From the NCBI GenBank assembly GCA_049514435.1, contig JBEKVB010000015.1:1-64000 (forward strand): a stretch of DNA of 64,000 bases. Reading direction: 5' to 3'. Positions 16,988 through 24,615 of this stretch are shown piece after piece. The DNA is from UBA4810 sp002479215. GTDB taxonomy: Bacteria > Desulfobacterota > Syntrophia > Syntrophales > Smithellaceae. Each line of letters begins with the position of its first letter. Position 1 is the first letter of the stretch. The notes under the pieces are model-generated. The model did not search any database and was not told where the DNA came from. It was given only the letters and a program-made list of their open reading frames with translations. A program made the position numbers and the translations under genes.

Positions 16988-18565
16988 TCATTTATTTGAC
17001 GATACGCAAACTTCTAATATCCGATCCACGTTGAAGCGGCGCTTTTCCTTACGCGTCAGGCAATAGGCATCCATCCCAACAAAAGGATGACCGTTATATT
17101 CCATCTCTCCAACAGATAGCGGTCTGATTGTGCGGCGCGATTTTTCGTCCTTTGCTTTTAAATAGAGAATATCTAAATTTTTCTTTTCTTTAATAGCTGC
17201 ATTAATGATCTGCAGCTTATCCTCGTGGGAGCATTTTTGTTCTGCTTTATCGTATTGCGTGCGAGTAAGAAATTTTACAATATGCCAATCCATCAAAATA
17301 TGACTTTTCTTCAGCGGCTGCTTCAGAACTATTCCATCTAGCGATGTGCAGCGGGAAAGAGCCACATACATCTGTCCGTGGGCGAACGTTCCGCGTCCCA
17401 CATCAATGATAACGTTTTCAAAGGTTTTCCCCTGGCTTTTGTGGATAGTGATGGCAAAAGCCAAACGGACAGGATATTGGGTGAATGACCCGACATCTTC
17501 GGAACGAAGCTCATCATTTTTTAAAAAGAAACGGTAGATTTTCCAGGTATAGGGACTAATTTCCACGGATTCGCCGTTATCCAATTTGGCAGTAATTATC
17601 TCTTCTCCTTCGTCATCTTTTTTGAATCCCGTTATTTTGCCGATGGTGCCGTTGATCCACCTCCCATAGGTATCATTGTTCAAAAGCATTATTTGGGCGC
17701 TTTTTTTTAGTTTCAATTCTATTGCTGTCGGCAGATATTCCTTACTAAATTCGCCATCAATCATACCTTGCGCTTTCCATATTTTGCCGGGAAGCCTAGC
17801 CAATTGTTCCTCGTTAATGCCATCGGCTAAGTCATTAGTGCTGGTCAAAGATAGATAAAAAGAGCCGGAAGGGGCGGTAAACTGAGAATCATGGCGCTTA
17901 TTGAACAGCGCGATATCGTCATCCGTGATGGAGTTATTGCGGATAGCGTTGAGCAGGCGAATAAATTCGTTATCCTTCTGGCGATAAACTTTTTCCAGCT
18001 CGACAAATTCCATATCCAGTTGTTCCAGGATTTTGGCACTGAAAAAATAAGGGCTGCTATAGTACGACTGGAAAATATCTCTTTCCCGGCTGGTAACAAC
18101 AGGCGGCAGTTGATAGAGATCGCCGATCAAGATCATTTGCACGCCGCCGAAAGGACGTTTGGAATTGGGGCCGTTCAGACGCAGAAATTTATCCACACAA
18201 TCCAGCAGATCAGCCCGTACCATGGATACTTCATCAATGACGATGGCCGTCAACTTTTTATAGATAGACGTTTTTTCTTTGGCGGCGCTCTTTTTCTTCT
18301 TGATAGCAGCTAGAGTTACATCCGGCTTGAAATGGAAAAAAGAATGAATTGTCTGTCCGCCGACATTAATGGCGGCAACACCGGTCGGGGCCAGGATTAC
18401 TACTTTCTTTTTTGTCGTATTGCGGAAATAATTTAAGAGAGTTGATTTACCGGTGCCCGCCCGGCCTGTGATGAAGATATTTTTGTCCGTCTCTTCCATC
18501 AATTCCAGAGCTCGCTTGAACTCGGGATTAAAATCAATCTCCACCGGTTTTGCTGTTTTATTCAT
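16988..18565 (-). CDS. Pif1/RecD-like helicase fused to a C-terminal WYL domain
   Basis: 525 residues. Superfamily 1B helicase motifs: Walker A TGRAGTGKSTLL (about 33-44), APTGVAAINVGGQTIHSFF (motif Ia), IVIDEVSMV (Walker B) and LIGDLYQLPPVV (motif III). The UvrD_C_2-type end has AFAITIHKSQGKTFENVI and MYVALSRCTSLDGIVL. From about 450 a WYL-like domain follows (INAAIKEKKNLDILYLKAKD, RTIRPLSVGEMEY, RRFNVDRILEV). Pif1/RecD2 enzymes unwind DNA 5' to 3'; WYL domains bind nucleic acid or nucleotide ligands and are frequent in defence genes. It follows a small frame by 1 bp, suggesting an older operon whose first gene is lost. Confidence 0.85.
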   Translation of the reverse strand: MNKTAKPVEIDFNPEFKRALELMEETDKNIFITGRAGTGKSTLLNYFRNTTKKKVVILAPTGVAAINVGGQTIHSFFHFKPDVTLAAIKKKKSAAKEKTSIYKKLTAIVIDEVSMVRADLLDCVDKFLRLNGPNSKRPFGGVQMILIGDLYQLPPVVTSRERDIFQSYYSSPYFFSAKILEQLDMEFVELEKVYRQKDNEFIRLLNAIRNNSITDDDIALFNKRHDSQFTAPSGSFYLSLTSTNDLADGINEEQLARLPGKIWKAQGMIDGEFSKEYLPTAIELKLKKSAQIMLLNNDTYGRWINGTIGKITGFKKDDEGEEIITAKLDNGESVEISPYTWKIYRFFLKNDELRSEDVGSFTQYPVRLAFAITIHKSQGKTFENVIIDVGRGTFAHGQMYVALSRCTSLDGIVLKQPLKKSHILMDWHIVKFLTRTQYDKAEQKCSHEDKLQIINAAIKEKKNLDILYLKAKDEKSRRTIRPLSVGEMEYNGHPFVGMDAYCLTRKEKRRFNVDRILEVCVSSNK

Positions 18566-18566
18566 T

Positions 18567-18650
18567 TTAACCAGCCTTTTCTGGTGTTACCGCAGGCTTT
18601 CTTCCAGGGCGAAAAAATGAATCCAACGGACTTTTGGGTGCTTCGGTCAT
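18567..18650 (-). CDS. 27-residue frame ahead of the helicase
   Basis: Starts MTEAPKSPLDSFFRPGRKPA and stops one base before the helicase ATG. Its ATG overlaps, as ATGA, the stop of a second short frame at 18647-18730. The tight packing looks like an operon, but so short a product may be just the leader of, or scrap from, a truncated gene. Confidence 0.3.
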   Translation of the reverse strand: MTEAPKSPLDSFFRPGRKPAVTPEKAG

Positions 18651-18730
18651 ATCTTTGCCGGCACCAGTTTCTTGTCTAAAAGAAACTTTTGAAACGCTAG
18701 AAGAATCTCATTGGCTTTAGTATTGCACAA
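18647..18730 (-). pseudogene. Truncated gene fragment, perhaps tyrosine-recombinase N-terminus
   Basis: 27 codons containing NEILLAFQKFLLDKKLVPAK, which resembles the SAM-like N-terminal start of tyrosine/integron-type recombinases (FQxYLLxKKLxP). A stop follows at once. The upstream side runs into the repeat module at 18718. The resemblance is short, so this is a weak suggestion. Confidence 0.2.
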
Positions 18731-18900
18731 AATTTCTATGCTTTACGAAGTTCGTTTTTAATTCTTATTACCATAATATCCGAAATGATGTAAATAGGTA
18801 TTCAATTGAGTTTATATAATATTTACCTTTTGAAAGAAAATTACCCATGTTAATATGATATCCAAATTATCGGTAAAAGCGAAGTTCATATATTAATTGG
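18718..18900 (+). repeat. Upstream repeat module, copy 2
   Basis: Second copy of the module at 8780-8960, with CGAAGTTCG at 18746-18754 and CGAAGTTCA at 18880-18888, again 134 bp apart. Similarity stops after TATATTAATTG, about 10 bp before the HNH-like gene. Confidence 0.55.
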
Positions 18901-18910
18901 CGGCTGAGGA

Positions 18911-19321
18911 ATGAAAAGGACTGAGAGATGCGCAATTTGTGGGTGCAAGCTTCATAGAACTCAGGGCACATATGCTTGTCCAACGGTCGAAGGCCGTTCC
19001 CATGCATCAAAACATCACTTCGTGGCTGAGCGATTCTTCGGGCGTTCCAACAATCGTCGTGGAACGCAGAGAGATAGAGTGTTTGAGGAATGTCCTTGGG
19101 GTATTGAAGGCCAGACAGCGGTCTTTTGTTACGACTGCCATGAAGAACTACTTCACAATCCCATCTTTCTTACAACTGATATTGCTTGTCTTGCCGATTT
19201 GGTCAAGGAGCGACATCTTGACGAAGACAGAAAAACAAAATCAAAAGACAAAATTGCAGGCAGGATAAAACTGCTTCACGAGATTATACAACGAGGACTT
19301 GAGGAATTGAAAAAAGGATAA
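18911..19321 (+). CDS. HNH-like zinc-binding protein
   Basis: 136 residues. Two CxxC knuckles, ERCAICGCKL near the N-terminus and VFCYDCHEELLHNP in the second half, flank RSHASKHHFVAERFFGRS. The Cys pairs with an HH segment and the final CHEELLHNP fit the HNH/endonuclease VII-type zinc fold (H...N...H). A helical, basic tail follows. A nuclease role is plausible but I cannot identify the exact catalytic His with certainty. There is no clear ribosome site. It is preceded by repeat module copy 2 and followed directly by an attC-like hairpin, as a mobile gene cassette would be. Confidence 0.55.
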   Translation: MKRTERCAICGCKLHRTQGTYACPTVEGRSHASKHHFVAERFFGRSNNRRGTQRDRVFEECPWGIEGQTAVFCYDCHEELLHNPIFLTTDIACLADLVKERHLDEDRKTKSKDKIAGRIKLLHEIIQRGLEELKKG

Positions 19322-19324
19322 CAC

Positions 19325-19389
19325 AGCTAACAAAGGCTTGTAGCTAATCTGCTATAAAGCGTCCTCTCACTAAAGCCGAGCGTTAGGCA
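19325..19389 (+). other. attC-like recombination site
   Basis: Imperfect palindrome right after the HNH-like gene: CTAAC (19327-19331) with GTTAG (19382-19386) and GGCTT (19335-19339) with AAGCC (19373-19377), separated by unequal unpaired spacers. The right end reads GCGTTAGGC, which fits the integron core GTTRRRY, and the whole is ~65 bp, a normal attC size. The left core (AGCTAAC) departs from RYYYAAC at one base. No intact integrase is in the window. Confidence 0.4.
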
Positions 19390-19414
19390 CATTACGAAGG
19401 GAACGAATTGTTGC

Positions 19415-20461
19415 ATGATACCAATTTATAGCAACCAACGTCACGATTGGCGTAAGATAATAAAGCCATTGGCTAGTTGCGGGCCGTTTGGTTCCGGAAT
19501 CATTAGCCTATTTGGCTGCAATTACCAATGTCCATTTTGTTTCGCACAAAAATACAGTTACATGCCTTTAGATAAAAATCATAGACGGGACTTCTCGTGT
19601 GAAGAAATAGCGCAAGCTATAGTTGAATGGAGGAAGGCGAATCCGACAAGCTGTTACTTACAGATAACAGGTGGAGAACCGATCTTGAACGACCTCCGTA
19701 CTGATGAAATGGTAACGGCTTTAATCCAGGCTGATAGTGTGGCTCAGAGTGAGCTTCGAATTATTTACCAGACTAATGGCTCATTTATAGGAAAGACAAA
19801 CCGAATTCCTGCTTCATTATCCAACTTACGCTCTCTCCGACGGACCGCTATTCTATTCGAGTTATCAATAAAAGGCACAAATCTTAGTGAGTATGCTATT
19901 CTTTCTGGTTCAGGAAAACCAGAAGGGTTTTATGATCAATGCAGAGCATATTGGCTGCTCAAGGGGTTAATTAGTAACAATATTTCTGTTGTTGCTCGTC
20001 TGGGTTGCGGACACCATAGAAACACAATCCATTTTGTGAATCCTGAATCTGGTTGTAGCATGTTCCTCCATGAATCATGAGATACTGAGTTCAAACGCAT
20101 CCATAGCGATGTGACTACAAAATATAGGGGAAATACAATGTTGGCGGAGTGTTTAAATGCCGAGGGAGATGGAGCCGCCCACACTTATTTATGTTGCTCA
20201 ATACCAGCAATCGAAAGATGTCTCAAAATAGGATGCATATGCAGCCGAAGTCCGAGTAGGGCTATTGAACGTATATGCGAACAGGGCCAAGTCCCGGTCC
20301 CAAGGAATGTTAATCCTAGACATCTTAATGATGCATACTCTGAATTCCGGCTATATTTCGAGCCTATGGGGAAATCAGCCCACGGCTACTGCGGACTAGA
20401 CGAATTTCCGAAGACATATCGTAGAAATTGTCCACGAACCTGCAAATATATAGAAGGATAA
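19415..20461 (+). pseudogene. Radical SAM protein gene interrupted by an in-frame TGA
   Basis: 19415-20080 encodes 221 residues with the radical SAM cluster motif FGCNYQCPFCFAQ (CxxxCxxC), the YLQITGGEPIL glycine-rich motif and IIYQTNGSF. The frame stops at TGA 20078-20080, but the same frame continues open to 20461 (DTEFKRIHSDVTTKYRGNTM ... Cys-rich end NCPRTCKYIEG). No ribosome site precedes the GTG at 20111, so the second half is probably the rest of the same protein (about 348 residues). Loss of a Trp codon (TGG to TGA) is the simplest reading. The substrate is unknown. The gene ends ~150 bp from the trailer end of the CRISPR array. Confidence 0.6.
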
Positions 20462-20613
20462 GCATTGAGCAGAAGTCTTTCATTAGCAACTGCTCTTAGG
20501 AAAGAAACGAGGTGTGACTAATAAGGTAATTCAGCCGCCCCATTCGCTTTGCTCACTTCCAGGCGGGCGCGCGTTAATCCGCATCTCCCTGCCGGTACCC
20601 ATTACGTTACGTT

Positions 20614-22456
20614 GTTTCAATCCACGCGCCCGCGCGGGGCGCGACGTCCAGACGGGCCTCATCGAAGTTACAATTTTCCAGTTTCAATCCACGCGCCCGC
20701 GCGGGGCGCGACCGGAAATTAGGAGATTTATGGGGGATATCAATTTGTTTCAATCCACGCGCCCGCGCGGGGCGCGACCTCATGATGCGGATGGATTTAC
20801 CATCTCTTGGACCGTTTCAATCCACGCGCCCGCGCGGGGCGCGACAAAGGTGATCCGGAAAGCCAAGATCTTCTTTTCTTGTTTCAATCCACGCGCCCGC
20901 GCGGGGCGCGACCAGGTAAAGAAAGTTGAAAAAGGAAACAATGTGATTGTTTCAATCCACGCGCCCGCGCGGGGCGCGACGAGTTAAACGCGGTAGAGGT
21001 CAAACTCAATGTTATGTTTCAATCCACGCGCCCGCGCGGGGCGCGACCTCAGGTTATTGGTGTTCCTGGCGCGGTCTGGACTGTTTCAATCCACGCGCCC
21101 GCGCGGGGCGCGACGATTCCCGAGAGTCAAATTCGACCCCAGCATGTACGTTTCAATCCACGCGCCCGCGCGGGGCGCGACCTTTTTCCCTGATCGAGCA
21201 AATGGTCACGTTACCTGTTTCAATCCACGCGCCCGCGCGGGGCGCGACCCAAAAAATCGCTCGTGTCAAGCGAAATTTTGATGTTTCAATCCACGCGCCC
21301 GCGCGGGGCGCGACCTGCGGAAGGGGTCACATCACGGCCGCCCTCGTCTTTGTTTCAATCCACGCGCCCGCGCGGGGCGCGACGAGAAGAAATGGATGAT
21401 CACGGTCCGGAACAAGGCGTTTCAATCCACGCGCCCGCGCGGGGCGCGACCAGCGATACAAATTACTTCTGCATCACTCGATACCGTTTCAATCCACGCG
21501 CCCGCGCGGGGCGCGACTTAGATATGTCGCCAGGTCTCCCAGAGACGTAGGGTTTCAATCCACGCGCCCGCGCGGGGCGCGACCCAGAATGGGATGGGAG
21601 AGATGACTTTCCAGCCCCTGTTTCAATCCACGCGCCCGCGCGGGGCGCGACTCGGTACGGAGCGTAAGCAACGCGCCATCGAAAATGTTTCAATCCACGC
21701 GCCCGCGCGGGGCGCGACCCCGTATAAATACTGCCGAATGCGCCGTAACAAGGTTTCAATCCACGCGCCCGCGCGGGGCGCGACCTAGTTACCGCCGGAT
21801 GACGACGCCCCCCCGTGCTGTTTCAATCCACGCGCCCGCGCGGGGCGCGACCATTCCAAGGGTGCCTGGTTCCGCAATGAAGCCGGTTTCAATCCACGCG
21901 CCCGCGCGGGGCGCGACCATCAAGCACGTAAAAAGGATGGGCATTTAACATGGTTTCAATCCACGCGCCCGCGCGGGGCGCGACCTATCTGCCTGGGAAA
22001 TGAAAAGAGCAATTAAAGGCGTTTCAATCCACGCGCCCGCGCGGGGCGCGACCTCAAGTTATTGGCGTTCCTGGCGCGGTCTGGACTGTTTCAATCCACG
22101 CGCCCGCGCGGGGCGCGACTTGGTCCCTCCGCCAAATTGAAAGTGCCGCTCACGTTTCAATCCACGCGCCCGCGCGGGGCGCGACCCGAAATCTCTTTGA
22201 ACAGAAATTGGCCGATCTGGTTTCAATCCACGCGCCCGCGCGGGGCGCGACCCCGACATCACCAGCTGGTGCGATCGCCTAGTTAAAGTTTCAATCCACG
22301 CGCCCGCGCGGGGCGCGACCATCGGGTGCGGCAGGAGATCTGGCCACCGTATTATTGTTTCAATCCACGCGCCCGCGCGGGGCGCGACCGAGTTAAACGC
22401 GGTAGAGGTCAAACTCAATATTATGTTTCAATCCACGCGCCCGCGCGGGGCGCGAC
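20614..22456 (-). CRISPR. Type I-C CRISPR array, 29 repeats and 28 spacers
   Basis: The 32-bp repeat (plus-strand start GTTTCAATCCACGCGCCC, end GGGGCGCGAC) occurs 29 times at starts 20614, 20681, 20747, 20814, 20881, 20949, 21016, 21083, 21150, 21217, 21283, 21352, 21419, 21486, 21552, 21620, 21687, 21753, 21820, 21886, 21953, 22021, 22088, 22154, 22220, 22288, 22357, 22425 (and 21016-type spacing throughout). Spacers are 34-37 bp. I-C repeats are transcribed so that they end in ATTGAAAC, so crRNA comes from the minus strand, with the leader on the right beside cas2. All copies look identical, including the oldest. Counting spacers from the left, 7/28 and 8/23 are near-duplicates; 17 and 18 match the MuA gene at 59-60 kb. 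Confidence 0.97.
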
Positions 22457-22643
22457 CCCACTTACTTCTATTTTATTGTTAATACTACTTAATATCCTAA
22501 TATTTCGCGAATCACATGTTTTAGAAAATCATCTATATTCAGTTTTCAAAGATCATTTGAAATATATCTATAATTCAAATAGATTACTTAATCTGCGAAG
22601 CTACCTATCAATTATTGTCAGCTTTAGGTTCGCGGAAGCCTTT
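22457..22643 (-). promoter_or_regulatory. CRISPR leader
   Basis: A ~185 bp AT-rich stretch between the newest repeat and the cas2 stop, without a credible gene. It would contain the array promoter on the minus strand and the sites guiding spacer insertion. An inverted pair TTTCAAA (22544-22550) / TTTGAAA (22556-22562) lies about 90 bp from the first repeat. Confidence 0.75.
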
Positions 22644-22934
22644 TTACACGATCAACGGCCCCTCCTGATCAATCGACTTTTTAGCGCCGATATGTTCCAC
22701 ACGTCTACGCCAATTAGAGCCCAAAAAATAAAAGCGCAAACTGTCTTCTTCGGGATTAATTTCCTTAATCAGGCGTTCACGCAAAACCGTCCATTGCGCC
22801 GGATCAACAATGCATTCAAAAACAGAATACTGCACTCGCTGGCCATAGTCCTTACAGGCCTTAGCCACACGCCGCAAACGCTTTGGCCCTCTTTCATCCT
22901 GCATAGCAACATCATAACTGACCAGAACTAGCAA
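22644..22934 (-). CDS. cas2: CRISPR-associated endoribonuclease-fold protein Cas2
   Basis: 96 residues, normal for Cas2. It opens MLVLVSYDVAMQ with the conserved Asp of the ferredoxin fold, followed by RLRRVAKACKDYGQRVQYSV and FECIVDPAQW. The Cas2 dimer bridges two Cas1 dimers in the integrase that inserts new spacers at the leader-repeat junction. It is the last gene of the cas operon, 12 bp after cas1 and next to the leader. Confidence 0.95.
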   Translation of the reverse strand: MLVLVSYDVAMQDERGPKRLRRVAKACKDYGQRVQYSVFECIVDPAQWTVLRERLIKEINPEEDSLRFYFLGSNWRRRVEHIGAKKSIDQEGPLIV

Positions 22935-22946
22935 TTTCTCTCCTCC

Positions 22947-23978
22947 TTATTTCCAGATAAACGGCGGATAGCCGTCCAACTCACCGCGCAGGCAGCGTGC
23001 CAGAAGCAATGCCTGCACATGAAACAGTAACCCAATTGTTACTTTTTCATCCAAAAAAGGATGGTAAATTTCTTCCTGCTTTCTTTCCTGATAGGTTACA
23101 AGCAGCGATCTTCTTGTCTCGTCATTCATCATGACCGCGCCTGCCTCCGTTTTATTAAAGCCTTTCTCCTGCACCTGCCGCAGATTGATCAAAGAAAGTG
23201 TCAGACGATCCGCAAGAAATGGCCGGAATTCTTCCATCATGTCCAATGCCAGGCTGGGCCTGCCGGGTCGATCCCGATGCAGAAAACCGACTGCCGGGTC
23301 CAGTCCGACGGATTCCAGTGCGGAACGGCAATCGTGCATCAACAAGGTATAAAGGAATGACAGCAGGCAATTCACATTATCTAATGGCGGGCGGCGATTG
23401 CGTTCCTGAAAGGTAAAGCTTTCTTTTTGTGCGACAATCAGATGATCAAAAACACTAAAATAAGTATGCGCGGCGTCGCCTTCCAAACCGCGCACGGCAT
23501 CGAGTGACTGATTCAGTTCAAGAGCTTCCAGCGAACGGCTTAGGTCAGAGATGCTTTGGCGTAGTATGTTCTCGGCCAGTTTTTGTGCATGATCTCTTAG
23601 CGCCCGCTGGAGCACTGTCCGGCAGTTGACAATCTTGCCGGTAACAAACTCTTTGGCCATTTCAGCTGAATATTCCTGATTATCCGCTTTTCGGTATTGT
23701 TCCCGGCGCAGCAATACATTGCCGGATACCGGCCCTTGTACACGCGCTAGAAAATGGCCATACTCGGATAAAAAGCTGATACCGACCCCGTTTTCACCGC
23801 AAAATCCCATCAAAAACGGGCTACAAGACACATTGCCGAAGCAGATAATGCCACCGATAGTGTGTACCGGCACACGCAGCCTGATTTCTTGATTAACTTT
23901 GACCACTACAGTTTCGCCTTCCTTGGCAAGATACGCGCCTTGTGTGGTTACAAATAATGTATTGAGGTGTTTTTTCAT
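22947..23978 (-). CDS. cas1: CRISPR integrase Cas1 (type I-C)
   Basis: 343 residues. N-terminal beta domain (LNTLFVTTQGAYLAKEGETV), then the helical catalytic domain with the metal-binding Glu in VRGLEGDAAHTYF, His in VGFLHRDRPGRPSLALD and the acidic pair in DMMEEFRPFLAD. These fit active Cas1. With Cas2 and Cas4 it captures and integrates spacers. The start overlaps the cas4 stop by 4 bp (ATGA), giving translational coupling. Confidence 0.96.
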   Translation of the reverse strand: MKKHLNTLFVTTQGAYLAKEGETVVVKVNQEIRLRVPVHTIGGIICFGNVSCSPFLMGFCGENGVGISFLSEYGHFLARVQGPVSGNVLLRREQYRKADNQEYSAEMAKEFVTGKIVNCRTVLQRALRDHAQKLAENILRQSISDLSRSLEALELNQSLDAVRGLEGDAAHTYFSVFDHLIVAQKESFTFQERNRRPPLDNVNCLLSFLYTLLMHDCRSALESVGLDPAVGFLHRDRPGRPSLALDMMEEFRPFLADRLTLSLINLRQVQEKGFNKTEAGAVMMNDETRRSLLVTYQERKQEEIYHPFLDEKVTIGLLFHVQALLLARCLRGELDGYPPFIWK

Positions 23979-24607
23979 GTTTCATCCAGCATTCGTTTCA
24001 GGTAACTTTTGACTGATCTCTTTTTCTGAATTGTCTTGGGTATACATTCGGCCATAAGCGAACAGCTTTCACAGCGTTTGGTGTAAACCGGCATGGGGGT
24101 TTGACCCGATTCGATTAACGTATGTGTTTGCTGTGCAATGTTTTGCGTTTCTATCCTTAGCGCTTCGTCAAAGTCAACATCAAGGCGTCGCCTGGTTTTG
24201 CCATAGAAGAGCGCGCCAGCAGGAATAGAGGCATTGAGCATTTCCTCCAGGCAAAGCGCCTGAGCGCAGAGCTGAATTTTATCGCTATGGTCAGGCTTGG
24301 GCTTGCCCCGCTTATACTCAACAGGGAAGGCCTGCCATGTTCCATCATCCTGGCGGTGATATTCCACAACATCCGCCTTGCCGATCAGCCCCAGACGCAA
24401 AGATCGCAGCGAAATGCCACGCTCGATACGCACATTCCCACGCGATTCATCTCCTTCATCATGCACATGCTCGTGCATGATCCGGCCTTCGGCGGTCAAA
24501 CGATTTTCCACCCATGCCTGTTCGACATGAATCAACGCGCACTGCCTTGGACAAAAGGCGTAGTGTTGCAATGAAGAAAGCTGAATTAAGTCATCTTCTG
24601 AGTACAT
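23975..24607 (-). CDS. cas4: CRISPR-associated exonuclease Cas4
   Basis: 210 residues. RecB-type nuclease core with GKADVVEYH and FPVEYKRGKPK (the catalytic D...E-x-K), flanked by the four iron-sulfur cysteines: one in HYAFCPRQC (Cys plus the nearby Cys) and the rest in TKRCESCSLMAECIP. In type I-C, Cas4 joins Cas1-Cas2 and trims prespacers so that the PAM is selected correctly. Coupled to cas1 by overlap and 8 bp from cas7. Confidence 0.95.
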   Translation of the reverse strand: MYSEDDLIQLSSLQHYAFCPRQCALIHVEQAWVENRLTAEGRIMHEHVHDEGDESRGNVRIERGISLRSLRLGLIGKADVVEYHRQDDGTWQAFPVEYKRGKPKPDHSDKIQLCAQALCLEEMLNASIPAGALFYGKTRRRLDVDFDEALRIETQNIAQQTHTLIESGQTPMPVYTKRCESCSLMAECIPKTIQKKRSVKSYLKRMLDET

Positions 24608-24615
24608 GATACGCT

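Noticed and set aside
18718..18900. Repeat module as an integron attI site
   Set aside because: The junction with the HNH gene is GGCGGC and lacks a G-TTRRRY core, and the other copy precedes a gene without an attC-like site.
20078..20116. Selenocysteine recoding at the radical SAM TGA
   Set aside because: The downstream stem has the wrong loop bases for a bacterial SECIS and no selenium genes are in view; a nonsense mutation is simpler. Kept only as an alternative in the findings.
20111..20461. Separate Cys-rich small protein gene
   Set aside because: It is in the same frame as the radical SAM gene, separated only by the TGA, and its GTG has no ribosome site.
20514..22418. Many long open frames across 20.5-22.4 kb on both strands with repeated SIHAPARGAT / SRPARARGLK segments
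   Set aside because: These are translations of the CRISPR repeats; the period of ~67 bp and identical repeats explain them. They were useful only for reading spacer content.
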